Below are positions 7,953 through 17,761 of a DNA stretch of 64,000 nucleotides, piece after piece (the stretch's first letter is position 1; every line of letters starts with the position of its first letter). The stretch lies in assembly GCA_003211235.1 (NCBI GenBank), contig QCTG01000002.1, positions 1 through 64,000 on the forward strand, given 5' to 3'. This DNA comes from Synechococcus sp. AG-673-B04. GTDB taxonomy: Bacteria > Cyanobacteriota > Cyanobacteriia > PCC-6307 > Cyanobiaceae. The notes under the pieces are model-generated. The model ran no database searches. It had not been told where the DNA came from and was given only the letters and a program-made list of their open reading frames with translations. The position numbers were made by a program, and so were the translations under genes.

Positions 7953-8087
7953 TTGAGTGGTCTGGAAAGCCCTGTGTTTGGCCAGGGATTGGCTCTAGTG
8001 GCCACGACCCTTCTTGTTTTTGTCACCGTCGCGATCATTTACTTGTCAGTGATCGAATGGCGTGATCGTCGCCGACGCAAGCGTTGA
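7953..8087 (+). CDS. Small single-span membrane protein downstream of petN
   Basis: This frame starts 4 bases after petN with TTG (44 residues); a GTG at 7974 preceded by a GGAAAG-like ribosome binding site would give 37. It encodes one strong membrane span (LALVATTLLVFVTVAIIYL) and a very basic tail (EWRDRRRRKR), which should place the tail in the cytoplasm by the positive-inside rule. It sits between petN and a strong terminator and so is probably co-transcribed with petN. I do not recognise it as a named photosynthetic subunit. Confidence 0.6.
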   Translation: MSGLESPVFGQGLALVATTLLVFVTVAIIYLSVIEWRDRRRRKR

Positions 8088-8093
8088 AGCAAC

Positions 8094-8120
8094 AAAAAAG
8101 GGGGAGTCACCCTCCTTTTT
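8094..8120. terminator. Bidirectional rho-independent terminator
   Basis: A stem of ten pairs including one G-T (AAAAAGG-G-GG with CC-T-CCTTTTT) encloses a short loop. The flanking A-run and T-run let it work in both directions. It lies between petN and its follower (plus) and thf1 (minus), and ends both units. Confidence 0.85.
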
Positions 8121-8143
8121 GTTTGGTTTTTGATTTAAGGCGC

Positions 8144-8800
8144 TCAGGATAACTGTGACTGCTTCTTCTCGGCAGCCTCCGCCATCCGTTTCTCTTTCTT
8201 GCGTCGTTCGGCCGCGAGTGTTTCTTCCATCAGTTCAACAGCTTGTTGCATCCGCTCGCTGCTGGAAGCAAAGATCCCGAGATCCTTTTCCACACGTTCT
8301 GACGGCATGCCGATCTCCTTGGAGATCTCGACAGCTCTTTTGCGCAATTCCGCTGCTTCCTCTCCTTTGAGCTCGTCATGGGCTGCTTCCAACAGCGCCA
8401 GCAATCCAACAGCCATCAGTCGGGAGTAGTGGCTTTGCTCCGGCAGGCGGAACTCCTTGATCCAGGTGTTGAAGTCATCCCCGGAGTGTTCTGACGCTGC
8501 CGCAAGGCTTGTTTCTGCAGCGCTCCTGAACTCAGCGGCATCGAATCCATTGCTGCTGCAGATCGCAGCCATCAGATCGTCTCGATGTTCGGGAGGCCGA
8601 TACCCCTGGGTGAAACGAGTGAACACCGTTACGAGGCCTACAGAAAACAGCTGGCCGGCTTTGAAAGAGTCCTGATGACTCAGAAGGTGCAGTTCAACCA
8701 GGAGTTCATCCGCGATCCTGCGATGCAGGGGCGCAATGACGTGGGGGAAGGCCTGATGAAAGGCGCGCTTGCTGTCTGCAATCGTTTGTGTGCCAGCCAA
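8144..8800 (-). CDS. thf1: Psb29/Thf1, photosystem II biogenesis and turnover factor
   Basis: The N-terminus (TIADSKRAFHQAFPHVIAPLHRRI) and the block LLSHQDSFKAGQLFSVGLVTVFTRFTQGY are characteristic of Thf1/Psb29. In cyanobacteria this protein acts in photosystem II repair, partly by supporting FtsH complexes; an ftsH is at 9712. The C-terminal 40 residues are a charged, Lys/Glu-rich coiled coil. Length (218 aa) is normal. The first in-frame start is TTG at 8800, with no ATG between it and the upstream stop. Confidence 0.92.
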   Translation of the reverse strand: MAGTQTIADSKRAFHQAFPHVIAPLHRRIADELLVELHLLSHQDSFKAGQLFSVGLVTVFTRFTQGYRPPEHRDDLMAAICSSNGFDAAEFRSAAETSLAAASEHSGDDFNTWIKEFRLPEQSHYSRLMAVGLLALLEAAHDELKGEEAAELRKRAVEISKEIGMPSERVEKDLGIFASSSERMQQAVELMEETLAAERRKKEKRMAEAAEKKQSQLS

Positions 8801-8879
8801 CGTGCGTGCTCGATTGGATTGGGTGAGACCCTAGCGCCGCAGACATCGCCGTTAGGATTGATCCACTCGCTTTATCTCA

Positions 8880-9473
8880 ATGATCCCCATCGTGATTGAG
8901 GAATCAGGCCGGGGGGAGAGGGCTTTTGACATCTACTCACGATTGCTTCGCGAGCGGATCATTTTTCTCGGTGAAGCAGTAACGAGCGATTCCGCAAACA
9001 GGATCGTTGCGCAGATGCTCTTCCTGGAGGCCGAGGATCCGGAAAAGGATATCTATCTGTACATCAATTCCCCCGGTGGTTCGGTCTACGACGGCCTGGG
9101 AATCTTTGACACCATGCAGCACATCAAGCCTGATGTTCACACCGTGTGTGTTGGCTTGGCAGCAAGTATGGGTGCCTTTCTTCTCTGTGCCGGAGCCAAG
9201 GGGAAACGCAGCAGCCTTCAGCACTCCCGCATCATGATTCACCAGCCCCTTGGTGGCGCCCGCGGTCAGGCCAGTGATATCAGAATTCAGGCTGATGAAA
9301 TTCTGTACCTTAAAGATCGTTTGAATCAGGAACTCTCGGAGCGTTCCGGTCAGCCTCTGGATCGCATTCAGCAGGATACAGATCGCGATTTCTTCATGTC
9401 TCCAGCGGAGGCAGTCGCTTACGGTCTGATCGATTCTGTCATTGATAAGCGTCCAGTTCAGGCGGTTGGATGA
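8880..9473 (+). CDS. clpP: ATP-dependent Clp protease proteolytic subunit ClpP
   Basis: A serine protease that forms the proteolytic barrel of the Clp machine. The catalytic triad is visible as Ser96 (in GLAASMGAF), His121 (in IMIHQPLGG) and Asp170 (in DTDRDFFMS), so this is an active ClpP, not a ClpR-type variant. Length (197 aa) is standard. Marine cyanobacteria carry several clpP paralogs; which one this is cannot be settled from the window alone. It diverges from thf1 across 79 bases. Confidence 0.93.
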   Translation: MIPIVIEESGRGERAFDIYSRLLRERIIFLGEAVTSDSANRIVAQMLFLEAEDPEKDIYLYINSPGGSVYDGLGIFDTMQHIKPDVHTVCVGLAASMGAFLLCAGAKGKRSSLQHSRIMIHQPLGGARGQASDIRIQADEILYLKDRLNQELSERSGQPLDRIQQDTDRDFFMSPAEAVAYGLIDSVIDKRPVQAVG

Positions 9474-9653
9474 AATCCGGGCTGCCCAGTAAGGTCTGCC
9501 CAGTTTGTGAAAGACCATTCCAATGGCGTAAAGCCTGGAGGAACAACTGGGATTCGGTAATTTACTGCTCTGAGCGATGTAGGAAGCGCAAAAATTTGAT
9601 TAACAAACAATACACTGATTGAACTCAATCAATGTTTTTCTATATCTTTCCAT

Positions 9654-9680
9654 AAAAAAGCTCTGGCTTCTGGCCAGAGC
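9654..9680 (-). terminator. Rho-independent terminator of ftsH
   Basis: On the minus strand, an 8-bp perfect stem (GCTCTGGC/GCCAGAGC) with a 5-base loop is followed by six T residues. It lies about 30 bases after the ftsH stop codon. The rest of the 9474-9711 gap is AT-rich and shows no other feature. Confidence 0.88.
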
Positions 9681-9711
9681 AAATCGTTAATTCATTGGTT
9701 TAATTATTTCA

Positions 9712-11628
9712 TTATTCCAGGGTCACTACTGTTCTCTCTTTGTCGGGAACGCTGGTAAATTCAGCAACAATAGCTGCAAATTCGTCGCCATCCATCGTTT
9801 CCTTCTCAATGAGAAGTTCAACCAGGCGATCCATGGCCTCACGATTGGCAGCAACAACAGCCACTGTGTCCTCGTAACAGCGCTTCACCATGTTGCGAAC
9901 CTGAATGTCAATTTGCTGAGAAATTGATTCGGAAATGTCACTGCGTGACATCAGATCTCGTCCAAGGAATACCTCCTGGCCGCCACCTTCAAGGGCGATC
10001 GGACCAAGGTCGCTCATGCCGTAGCGCGTCACCATTTGTCTTGCCAGAGAGGCAACCATTTGGATATCTCCGCCAGCACCGGTGGTCACTTCCTCGTGGC
10101 CAAACACAACATCCTCAGCCGCACGTCCGCCCAGAGCACCCATGATGCGGGCCTTGAGCTGTGCTCGTGTGACAAGGGTTTGCTCTTCGTCTGGTGAGAA
10201 CCAGGTCAATCCTTGTGCTTGTCCGCGGGGGATGAGGGTGACTTTTTGCACGGGGTCATGATCCTTGACCAGCGTTCCGATCAAGGCGTGACCGACTTCG
10301 TGATAAGCGATCAAACGCTTGCTTCGTCCGTCCGTGAGAGGGCGACCTTCCATGCCAGCGATGATGCGATCCACAGCATCGTCAATTTCACCTAACCCAA
10401 TTGCATCCTTACGACGACGTGCGGTGAGAATTGCGGCTTCGTTCATCAGGTTGGCCAGATCGGCGCCTGTGAAGCCTGGAGTTCTGCGAGCAATGCTTTC
10501 GAGTGACAATTCACCATCCAGCTTTTTATTGCGGCAGTGAACATCGAGGATCGCAAGGCGACCTTTGATGTCAGGAGCATCAACGGTGACCTGTCGATCG
10601 AATCGCCCTGGACGCATCAACGCTGAATCAAGGACATCAGGTCGGTTTGTTGCGGCAATGATGATGATCCCGCTGTTGCCCTCAAAACCATCCATCTCCG
10701 TCAGCAGCTGGTTGAGGGTCTGCTCACGCTCATCGTTACCACCACCGATGCCGGCGCCACGCTGGCGACCAACGGCATCAATTTCATCAATGAAGATGAG
10801 GCAGGGGCTGTTTTCTTTTGCCTTTTTGAACAGATCGCGAACTCGGCTGGCGCCGACTCCGACAAACATTTCGACGAACTCAGAACCTGAAAGAGAGAAG
10901 AACGGGACGCCTGCTTCGCCGGCGATTGCTTTAGCCAGGAGTGTTTTGCCAGTTCCAGGAGGGCCTACCAGAAGGAGACCACGGGGAATCTGAGCACCCA
11001 CGGAGGTGAAACGCTCGGGTTGCTTGAGGAAGGTGACGACCTCCTGAAGTTCCTGCTTGGCCTCAGTGACACCGGCGACGTCGTCAAACATCACACCGGT
11101 TTCTGCATCCATCATGAACTTGGCCTTGCTCTTGCCGAACTGCATGGCCTGACCAGGACCACCTGGCATACCGCTGTTTCGGCGGGCCAGGAAGATCAGG
11201 GAACCGATCAGCAAGAGAGGGAAGAGGAGGTTACCGAGTAGTCCCAGTGCAGGCGGGGTTGTCCGCGGGGGATGGATGTCGAAGCTGATGCCCTCCTCTT
11301 TGAGGGTGTTCACCAGTTCAGGGGCGAGACCGGGAAGATCAACACGCAGTCTTTGAACCCGATTGTCGAGGTCGGGATCGACGGCTTCGATCACGGCGTT
11401 ACGACCACCGTCGTAGATATCAACAGCGGTGACACGGCCAGCTTCCACGTAATCAAGGAAGCGTCCGTAACTCATCCGGGCGACGGCTGCGTTGCGGGGA
11501 GCTTCCGTGGTTCCGCCGCCAGAATTCATGCTGTTCAGCCCGCCGTTGCTGATCACTTGCCAGCCGATCAGCAGCACCACGCCAACCGGAAGCAACCAAA
11601 GAGCAACAGTCCGCCAGCGTTGATTCAT
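9712..11628 (-). CDS. ftsH: FtsH membrane AAA+ zinc metalloprotease
   Basis: FtsH degrades membrane and soluble proteins, in cyanobacteria notably damaged photosystem II subunits. The 638-residue product shows an N-terminal membrane span (10-27), an extracytoplasmic domain, a second span (about 128-147), Walker A GPPGTGKT at 222-229, Walker B LIFIDEID at 277-284, the second-region-of-homology arginines near 339-345, and the zinc site HEVGH at 443-447. It is the last gene of a probable pyk - permease - ftsH run, with 57 bases after the permease gene, and ends at a strong terminator. Assignment to a particular paralog is not attempted. Confidence 0.95.
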   Translation of the reverse strand: MNQRWRTVALWLLPVGVVLLIGWQVISNGGLNSMNSGGGTTEAPRNAAVARMSYGRFLDYVEAGRVTAVDIYDGGRNAVIEAVDPDLDNRVQRLRVDLPGLAPELVNTLKEEGISFDIHPPRTTPPALGLLGNLLFPLLLIGSLIFLARRNSGMPGGPGQAMQFGKSKAKFMMDAETGVMFDDVAGVTEAKQELQEVVTFLKQPERFTSVGAQIPRGLLLVGPPGTGKTLLAKAIAGEAGVPFFSLSGSEFVEMFVGVGASRVRDLFKKAKENSPCLIFIDEIDAVGRQRGAGIGGGNDEREQTLNQLLTEMDGFEGNSGIIIIAATNRPDVLDSALMRPGRFDRQVTVDAPDIKGRLAILDVHCRNKKLDGELSLESIARRTPGFTGADLANLMNEAAILTARRRKDAIGLGEIDDAVDRIIAGMEGRPLTDGRSKRLIAYHEVGHALIGTLVKDHDPVQKVTLIPRGQAQGLTWFSPDEEQTLVTRAQLKARIMGALGGRAAEDVVFGHEEVTTGAGGDIQMVASLARQMVTRYGMSDLGPIALEGGGQEVFLGRDLMSRSDISESISQQIDIQVRNMVKRCYEDTVAVVAANREAMDRLVELLIEKETMDGDEFAAIVAEFTSVPDKERTVVTLE

Positions 11629-11685
11629 GATGCTGAGAAATGATTAATGATTGTAAAGCAGAAATCCCGCCCTTCGTGGAACGGA

Positions 11686-12915
11686 CTAGAGGCTCCTCAA
11701 AGCCACGATGGGATCTAGCCGGGCAGCCCTGCGTGCAGGCACGACACCGAAGAACAATCCAATCGAACCTGAGAGCCCGACCGTGATCAACACGGTGGTC
11801 ATGCCGATGCTGGCGGGTAGTGGCGTCACCGCTGCAACAGTGGCGACGGCCCCAAGCCCTGCTGCCGTTCCGATCGCTCCCCCCAGGCTCGAAAGCACGA
11901 GCGATTCCACAAGGAACTGCTGCAAAACATCCGTGCTGCGGGCACCCAATGCCTTGCGCAGGCCGATCTCTTCGGTGCGCTCGCTTACGGACACCAACAT
12001 GATGTTCATGATTCCGATGCCGCCCACCAGCAGGGAAATACCGCCGATGGCAGCCAGCATCAACGTCAGCCCTCCAGTGATGGTTCCTACGATCGAAAGG
12101 GCATCTTTCTGAGAACGAACAGCGAAATCGTCATCACGAAGGATGTTGTGTCGTTGGCGCAACAGATTGGTGATCTGAAATTTGGCAGCACCGGTACTGC
12201 TTTCATCGCGTGCTTCGACACTGATGAAGCTGAGGCTGATGCCATAGGTCGGGTCTCGTCCCGTCAGGCGGTTGACCATGGTGTTGAGCGGGATATAAGC
12301 GTTCTCGTCCTGATTGCTGCCAAACACGGCACCCTTCGGTTCCATCACACCAATCACCTCGAACGCCTGGCTTCCGATGCGCACCTGTTGCCCGATGGGA
12401 TCTCCGGAGGGGAATAACTTCGTGCGCAGGTCCGGGCCGATGGCCACCACCGCTCGAGCAGCCTGATTGTCTTGCGGGCTGATGAAGCGTCCCTCGGCCA
12501 CTTCAAAACTGCGGACCGGCAGAAACTCAGCGGTGATACCGGAAATGGAGCTCGTTGAGCTGCGTGCACCGGCCTGAACAACCTGACTGCTGCTGATCTG
12601 AGGGGCAACCCGCCGCACACTCGGCACCTGATCGGCGATTGCATCGGCATCTTCAAGAACAAGAGTTCGTGGGAATGCCACGCCCCTTCGTCTGGTGTCG
12701 TTGTTTCCTGGCACCACGAACAGCACATTGGCTCCGAGATTGCTGAGCTGCTCCTCAGCAAGGCCCTGGGCCCCGCGCCCGACTCCCACCAATGTGATCA
12801 CCGAGGCATTGCCGATCACGATGCCCACCATGGTGAGCAGGCTGCGCAGCCGGTTGCTCCGCAGAGTGGTGAGGGCCATCCCCACCGTCTCAATTGGAGG
12901 CATCCGTCGGTTCAT
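11686..12915 (-). CDS. MacB/FtsX-type ABC transporter permease
   Basis: The 409-residue protein has the MacB architecture: one N-terminal span (residues about 26-46), a large periplasmic MacB_PCD domain to about residue 280, then three spans (LMLAAIGGISLLVGGIGIMNIML..., about 285-310; 335-365; 375-395). The segment VSERTEEIGLRKALGARSTDVLQQFLVES is the conserved coupling region. Such permeases work with a separate ATPase and a membrane-fusion protein (for example DevBCA in cyanobacteria) to export lipids, peptides or drugs. No partner gene lies beside it. It follows pyk by 19 bases, probably in one transcript. Confidence 0.88.
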   Translation of the reverse strand: MNRRMPPIETVGMALTTLRSNRLRSLLTMVGIVIGNASVITLVGVGRGAQGLAEEQLSNLGANVLFVVPGNNDTRRRGVAFPRTLVLEDADAIADQVPSVRRVAPQISSSQVVQAGARSSTSSISGITAEFLPVRSFEVAEGRFISPQDNQAARAVVAIGPDLRTKLFPSGDPIGQQVRIGSQAFEVIGVMEPKGAVFGSNQDENAYIPLNTMVNRLTGRDPTYGISLSFISVEARDESSTGAAKFQITNLLRQRHNILRDDDFAVRSQKDALSIVGTITGGLTLMLAAIGGISLLVGGIGIMNIMLVSVSERTEEIGLRKALGARSTDVLQQFLVESLVLSSLGGAIGTAAGLGAVATVAAVTPLPASIGMTTVLITVGLSGSIGLFFGVVPARRAARLDPIVALRSL

Positions 12916-12934
12916 CGATCTTCTGTCTCCAGAT

Positions 12935-14389
12935 TCAGATCATGCTGGCGGAGTCTTCTTCGGAACTGACGATTCCCACCTTGACCAGATCCGTGGATCC
13001 GGAAACTCCCGTGTTTGTTCCGGCGGTCTGAACGACGAGATCGCCCTGTTCCAACAGGCCCAGTTCCTTGGCTTTGGTCATCGCTGCCAGGAACGTGTGT
13101 GTGGTGCGCTCGTGCTGGGGAATGACCAGCGGGTTGACGCCCCACACCAGTTGAAGTCTGCAAGCCACCGTTTGATCGGGTGTGATCGCCAGGATCGGCG
13201 CTGATGGCCTGAATTTGCTGACGTTTTTCGCTGTGGCACCGCTCTTGGTCAGCGGCAGGATCGCGGACGCGTTGAGCTGACTGGCGATTGAACTGACAGC
13301 GGCACTGAGGGCGTTGGGCACTGTGCTGGCCAGATGGCTGTCGACGGAACGCTGCGGATAATCCTTTTCAATGCGACAGGCGATGGTCGCCATCGTCTGC
13401 ACCGCTTCAACAGGGAAATCACCCACAGCGGTTTCATTGGACAGCATCACAGCGTCGGTGCCATCCAGGATCGCGTTGGCTACATCACTTACTTCGGCCC
13501 GGGTGGGACGTGGGCTGGATGCCATCGAATCCAGCATTTGTGTGGCCGTGATGATCGGAATTCCCAGACTGTTGGCTTTGCTGATCAGCTCCTTCTGAAG
13601 CAGAGGAACCTCCTCGGCCGGCATCTCAACGCCAAGGTCGCCCCGCGCCACCATCACGCCGTCACAGAGGGGAAGAATCGCGTCGATCTGATCGATCGCC
13701 TCGAATTTTTCGATCTTGGCCACCACAGGGGTTTCGTGGCCCTGCTCGCGGATCAGACCACGGATCTCCTCCACGTCGGAAGGATTGCGCACAAAACTCA
13801 GGGCAACCCAATCCACCCCCTGGCTGAGACCGAACTCCAGATCGATCTTGTCTTTCTGCGTCAGGGCCCGCACCGACAACTGCACGTCAGGGAAGTTGAC
13901 CCCTTTGTTGTTGGATAGAACCCCTCCAACCGTGACGCTGCAGTGAAGTGTCTGCTCAGGTTGATCCACGCGTTCCACCTTCATTTCGACCCTGCCGTCG
14001 TCGAGAAGGATGCGACTGCCGGCGGTGACTTCGTTCGCCAGCTTGTTGTAGGTCACCGTTGCGATCGACTGGTTGCAACTCACTGAACGGGAGGTGAGTG
14101 CAAAGCTGTCGCCGTTGGCCAGGGTGATGGGTCCATCAGCGAAGCGCCCGAGACGGATTTTCGGGCCCTGGAGATCCTGCAGGATTCCGATATTGATGCC
14201 CAGCTCCTTGGAGGCCTGGCGGATGGTTGCGATCCGCGCTGCATGTTCGCTGTGGTCCCCGTGGGAGAAGTTCAAGCGAAAGGTGGTGGCGCCTGCCAGA
14301 ACCAGTTCCTTGATCCGCTCGGGACTTTCAGTAGCAGGACCGATTGTGGCCACGATCTTGGTCCGACGGCTCTGATCGAACTGGCCCAT
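12935..14389 (-). CDS. pyk: Pyruvate kinase
   Basis: Converts phosphoenolpyruvate and ADP to pyruvate and ATP. The N-terminus RRTKIVATIGPATES, the RLNFSHG loop, the ILQDLQGPKIR strand, the MVARGDLGVEMP block and the ITATQMLDSM signature are all present. I placed the start at the ATG at 14389 (484 aa), because the longer ORF to 14509 runs into the divergent mazG-like gene and adds unconserved sequence. The protein lacks the extra C-terminal PEP-utiliser-like domain present in the longer cyanobacterial pyruvate kinases. Confidence 0.95.
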   Translation of the reverse strand: MGQFDQSRRTKIVATIGPATESPERIKELVLAGATTFRLNFSHGDHSEHAARIATIRQASKELGINIGILQDLQGPKIRLGRFADGPITLANGDSFALTSRSVSCNQSIATVTYNKLANEVTAGSRILLDDGRVEMKVERVDQPEQTLHCSVTVGGVLSNNKGVNFPDVQLSVRALTQKDKIDLEFGLSQGVDWVALSFVRNPSDVEEIRGLIREQGHETPVVAKIEKFEAIDQIDAILPLCDGVMVARGDLGVEMPAEEVPLLQKELISKANSLGIPIITATQMLDSMASSPRPTRAEVSDVANAILDGTDAVMLSNETAVGDFPVEAVQTMATIACRIEKDYPQRSVDSHLASTVPNALSAAVSSIASQLNASAILPLTKSGATAKNVSKFRPSAPILAITPDQTVACRLQLVWGVNPLVIPQHERTTHTFLAAMTKAKELGLLEQGDLVVQTAGTNTGVSGSTDLVKVGIVSSEEDSASMI

Positions 14390-14446
14390 ATCGAGGCGCA
14401 AAAACCCTGCGGAAACTACCATCCGGGCGTTTCTTCTACCCACACC

Positions 14447-14776
14447 ATGGAGCTCAATGCTTATCAGGATGCGGCTCGGAGCACGGCCCGGTACCCGGAT
14501 GTCGGCCACAATCCCATCTACCCAACGCTCGGTCTGTGCGGTGAGGCCGGTGAGGTGGCCGACAAGGTCAAGAAGGTGATGCGTGATCGGAACGGAGTCT
14601 TCGACGCCGAGACGCGTGATGCGATCAAGATGGAGCTAGGTGATGTGCTCTGGTACGTGGCGCAGCTGTCCAAGGAGTTGGGTTATGACCTCGACAACGT
14701 GGCGGCAGCCAATCTCGACAAACTCTCCAGCCGTGCAGCTCGAGGACGCCTCGGGGGAAGCGGTGACGACCGCTGA
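14447..14776 (+). CDS. MazG-like nucleotide pyrophosphohydrolase
   Basis: A single MazG-type domain of 109 residues: the metal-binding motif is split over GLCGEAGEVADKVKKVMRD and KMELGDVLWYVAQLSKELG, giving the usual ExxE and ExxD groups. Family members hydrolyse (d)NTPs to monophosphates and pyrophosphate and act in nucleotide-pool cleaning or stress responses. Similar short MazG proteins are also common in cyanophages. The start at 14447 leaves 57 bases to the divergent pyk. The next gene begins 7 bases after its stop. Confidence 0.88.
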   Translation: MELNAYQDAARSTARYPDVGHNPIYPTLGLCGEAGEVADKVKKVMRDRNGVFDAETRDAIKMELGDVLWYVAQLSKELGYDLDNVAAANLDKLSSRAARGRLGGSGDDR

Positions 14777-14783
14777 ACCAACC

Positions 14784-15263
14784 ATGCTTCGACGACTCAT
14801 CCTTGCCGTTCTGGCCTCTGCACTTCTGTTCATCGCTGCTCCAGCGAATGCAGCTGAGCTCAAGCTGAGTGGCGTCGTTCTGGAACCATGTTCCGTTGAT
14901 GACCCCGGCAATCAACCGGATTTCAAGCGGCCGATGGGGGCGAGTTGCTACGTACTTAGCGGCAGTGTCGATAACCCTGGATCCCGAGCCGTTGTTGATA
15001 CCGACGTGTATGCCCGGATTCTTGATGCCAGCGGAGAACCGGTGCTGCAGAACCGTACACGGGTTGGATCCATCGGTGATATCGAACCAGGCGTGAAATC
15101 ATTCGCTTTGCGCCTTTCCGTTCCAGCAGGAACCCCAGGACCGTTTGAGGTGCGCAATCCACGGGCAAGGGGGTTCAACGCTCCGGTACGCACCAGAGCA
15201 AGTTCCGATGACGAAGACATGGATTTGGATGACCTTCTACCGCTTGAACGGGCTATTCAATGA
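14784..15263 (+). CDS. Hypothetical secreted protein
   Basis: The ATG at 14784 gives a clear signal peptide (MLRRLILAVLASALLFIAAPANA) and a mature domain of about 135 residues. The central part (YVLSGSVDNPGSRAVVDTDV... followed by ILDASGEPVLQ) has the alternating pattern of a small immunoglobulin-like beta fold similar to FxLYD-type domains; that is an inference. Two cysteines could form a disulfide. The C-terminus is strongly acidic (DDEDMDLDDL). Probably co-transcribed with the mazG-like gene. Confidence 0.7.
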   Translation: MLRRLILAVLASALLFIAAPANAAELKLSGVVLEPCSVDDPGNQPDFKRPMGASCYVLSGSVDNPGSRAVVDTDVYARILDASGEPVLQNRTRVGSIGDIEPGVKSFALRLSVPAGTPGPFEVRNPRARGFNAPVRTRASSDDEDMDLDDLLPLERAIQ

Positions 15264-15279
15264 TTTACATCACTGTTAT

Positions 15280-15588
15280 TCAGAATCCAGCGCTCATGGC
15301 CGCGAATTGAATGCTAGACGCCGTCAGCAGACTTTCAAGCAGGTTGAGAGTGATGAACGCCAGGATCGCTGAAAGATCGATACCGCCGATCGGGGGAATG
15401 ACGCCGCGGAACATATTCAGATAGGGATCGGTGATGGAGGCCACTCCACCGATCACGGGATTGCCGGCCATGTTGGGGAACCAGCTCACCAGCACCCGGA
15501 TGAATAAAACAAACAGGTAGACGCTCACAGCCTTGGCAAGAACCATCAGCAGTTGGGCGAGGCCACCGGTGAGAGCTGTTGTATCCAA
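15280..15588 (-). CDS. YggT family membrane protein (YlmG/Ycf19 type)
   Basis: The 102-residue product has two membrane segments separated by the family's conserved loop: FVLFIRVLVSWFPN, then GGVASITDPYLNMFRGVIPPIGGIDLSAI. YggT/YlmG proteins are linked to cell division, nucleoid distribution and, in plastids, cytochrome b6f assembly. The start is TTG. It is the last gene of an ilvA - scpB - yggT minus-strand run, with 26 bases after scpB; the neighbour scpB also concerns chromosome segregation. Confidence 0.88.
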   Translation of the reverse strand: MDTTALTGGLAQLLMVLAKAVSVYLFVLFIRVLVSWFPNMAGNPVIGGVASITDPYLNMFRGVIPPIGGIDLSAILAFITLNLLESLLTASSIQFAAMSAGF

Positions 15589-15614
15589 GAGAGAGTCGTT
15601 GATTTGTGGTAAGT

Positions 15615-16112
15615 CTATGCAGCCTGGGCTGGTTGATCAGCACCCAGATCGGGAAGCACCGAAAAGGTGCGATGGAATTTTTCCGACAGCGTTAGCCAGT
15701 AGGAACGTCCTTCGCTTTGTCGGCGGCGTTCGATGAAGTCCTGGGCCAGGAGTTCCTTGATGTGGTCGTAGGCCCCGGACCCGCGTAGATCCACCAGTTC
15801 GGATTGAAGGATGCGTTTCTTCAGCGCGATGGTCGCCAGCGTCCTGAGCGTTGCTGTGGACAGGTTCACCGGCAGCATGTTCTTAACGAGATCGGCAAGG
15901 GCAGGGCGTAACTGCAGGCAGTAACGACCGGATTGCTCGACAACCTCAAGGGCTGAGTCCCGCTGGGCGTAGCTGGCGGTGAGTGTGGCGAGGGCTGCTA
16001 GCACCTGCTCAGGCTCATCGCGCGCCAGCTCAGCCAACTCCTTCAGACCGATCGGTCGACCTTTCAGATAGAGAACTGCCTCGATCTTGGACGCCAGGGA
16101 CGGTGTTGACAT
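15615..16112 (-). CDS. scpB: Segregation and condensation protein B (ScpB)
   Basis: ScpB is the winged-helix partner of the Smc-ScpA condensin complex. The N-terminus (SLASKIEAVLYLKGRPIGLKELAEL), the SGRYCLQLRPALADLV strand region, the LSTATLRTLATIALKK helix and the RGSGAYDHIKELLAQDFIERR second winged helix match the family. At 165 residues it is at the shorter end of the normal range. It lies 39 bases downstream of ilvA. Confidence 0.9.
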   Translation of the reverse strand: MSTPSLASKIEAVLYLKGRPIGLKELAELARDEPEQVLAALATLTASYAQRDSALEVVEQSGRYCLQLRPALADLVKNMLPVNLSTATLRTLATIALKKRILQSELVDLRGSGAYDHIKELLAQDFIERRRQSEGRSYWLTLSEKFHRTFSVLPDLGADQPAQAA

Positions 16113-16151
16113 GGCGACCCTGCATTGAGGCTCAAGGTATCGCCCCGATCC

Positions 16152-17681
16152 CTAAAGGAACAGGGCATAGGCGGGATTACCGGTTTCTTCCCAGCAGGGG
16201 TACCCCAGATCGTCGAGAAACGCCTGCCAGCCCGTTAGCTCCTTGTCCGGAACCAACACGCCAACAACGATCCGACCGACGTCGGCGCCGTGGTTTCTGT
16301 AATGAAAAATGCTGATGCTCCAGCTCGGGTGCAGCGCACTGACGAAACGCATCAGTGCTCCAGGCCGTTCCGGAAATTCGAACCGGTAGAGCAACTCACG
16401 ACATCCACCGGCACAGGATTCGGCCGAGGTGCTGGGCAGTCGTCCACCCACCATGTGGCGCAAGTGCACCTTGGCGAATTCGTTATCGCTGAGATCCGTG
16501 CAGCGGATGCCGTCGCGATTCAGGCTTTCAACGACCCGGTGGCGATCCTGCTGATCGCTGACCTGAATTCCGATAAAAATCTGGGCACGCCGGCCCTCGG
16601 TCATCCGGTAGCTGAATTCCGTGAGGCTGCGATCGCGCAGTCGATCGCAGAGATCCCTGAGGCTTCCAGGTTGTTCGGCGATCTCCACAGCCAGCATCGC
16701 TTCGCGCTCCTCACCCAGTTCGGAGCGTTCCGCGATGAAGCGGAGTCGGTTGAAATTCATGTTGGCGCCGCAGGCCACCGCCACCAGCTGGCAATCGCTG
16801 AGGCCGCGATCGCTCACGTCTTGCTTCAGGCCCGCAACAGCCAGAGCGCCTGCGGGTTCGAGAATCGAGCGGGTGTCCTCGAAGACGTCCTTGATGGCGG
16901 CACAGATCGCGTCGGTGTCAACACGAACCATCCGGTCCACGAATCGTTGTGCAAGCGCGAAGGTGTGTTCCCCTACCTGACGCACTGCAACACCGTCAGC
17001 AAACAGCCCCACCTGCTGCAGTTCCACCCGCTCACCCTGCTCGAGGGATCGGCTCATGGCATCGGCGTCCACGGGCTCAACGCCGATGATCTCTGTCTCT
17101 GGCCACAGTTGTTTCACGTAGGCCCCGATCCCCGCAATCAGTCCGCCTCCCCCGACGGCGACGTAAATGGCCTGGGGTGGTTCCGCGATCTGGCGCATGA
17201 TCTCCAGCCCAATCGTTCCCTGACCCGCGATCACCTCAGGGTCATCAAACGGGTGGATGAATGTCAGCCCTTCTGCTTCGCATCGACGGCGTGCCTCGGC
17301 TGAGCATTCGTCGTAGGTCTCTCCGTGGAGAACCACTTCACCGCCGAGCGCCCGAACCGCGCGGACCTTCACCTCAGGGGTGGTGCTCGGCATCACGATC
17401 ACGGCCCTGCAGCCGAGCTGGCCGGCACTGAGGGCCACTCCCTGGGCATGGTTGCCGGCGCTGGAGGCGATCACGCCACGGCTGAGCTGCTCTTGGCTGA
17501 GCTGCGCCATGCGGTTGTACGCCCCCCGCAGCTTGAAGGAGAACACCGGCTGCAAATCCTCACGCTTGAGCAGCACCGTGTTGCCGAGCCTGCTGCTGAG
17601 GTTCGGCGCCGGGTCGAGTGGCGTTTCCCGGGCGACGTCATAGACGCGGGCTCGCAGGATTCTCTGCAGGTAGTCGGTCAT
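16152..17681 (-). CDS. ilvA: Threonine ammonia-lyase, biosynthetic
   Basis: Converts threonine to 2-oxobutanoate, the first step of isoleucine synthesis. The PLP lysine is Lys50 in the SFKLRGAYN motif; [12 protein letters not shown] and the glycine-rich phosphate loop [11 protein letters not shown] are also present. The C-terminal 180 residues contain two ACT-like regulatory subdomains (starting near [19 protein letters not shown] and [15 protein letters not shown]), so feedback inhibition by isoleucine is expected. Length (509 aa) is normal. It diverges from dxs over 80 bases. Confidence 0.95.
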   Translation of the reverse strand: MTDYLQRILRARVYDVARETPLDPAPNLSSRLGNTVLLKREDLQPVFSFKLRGAYNRMAQLSQEQLSRGVIASSAGNHAQGVALSAGQLGCRAVIVMPSTTPEVKVRAVRALGGEVVLHGETYDECSAEARRRCEAEGLTFIHPFDDPEVIAGQGTIGLEIMRQIAEPPQAIYVAVGGGGLIAGIGAYVKQLWPETEIIGVEPVDADAMSRSLEQGERVELQQVGLFADGVAVRQVGEHTFALAQRFVDRMVRVDTDAICAAIKDVFEDTRSILEPAGALAVAGLKQDVSDRGLSDCQLVAVACGANMNFNRLRFIAERSELGEEREAMLAVEIAEQPGSLRDLCDRLRDRSLTEFSYRMTEGRRAQIFIGIQVSDQQDRHRVVESLNRDGIRCTDLSDNEFAKVHLRHMVGGRLPSTSAESCAGGCRELLYRFEFPERPGALMRFVSALHPSWSISIFHYRNHGADVGRIVVGVLVPDKELTGWQAFLDDLGYPCWEETGNPAYALFL

Positions 17682-17761
17682 GGAGGCATTCTCCCTCTGT
17701 CCGCCAGGCCGCGGCGACGGGAACAGACGCCGTAGATTGCTGTTATTGGAGTGGCAAGTGC

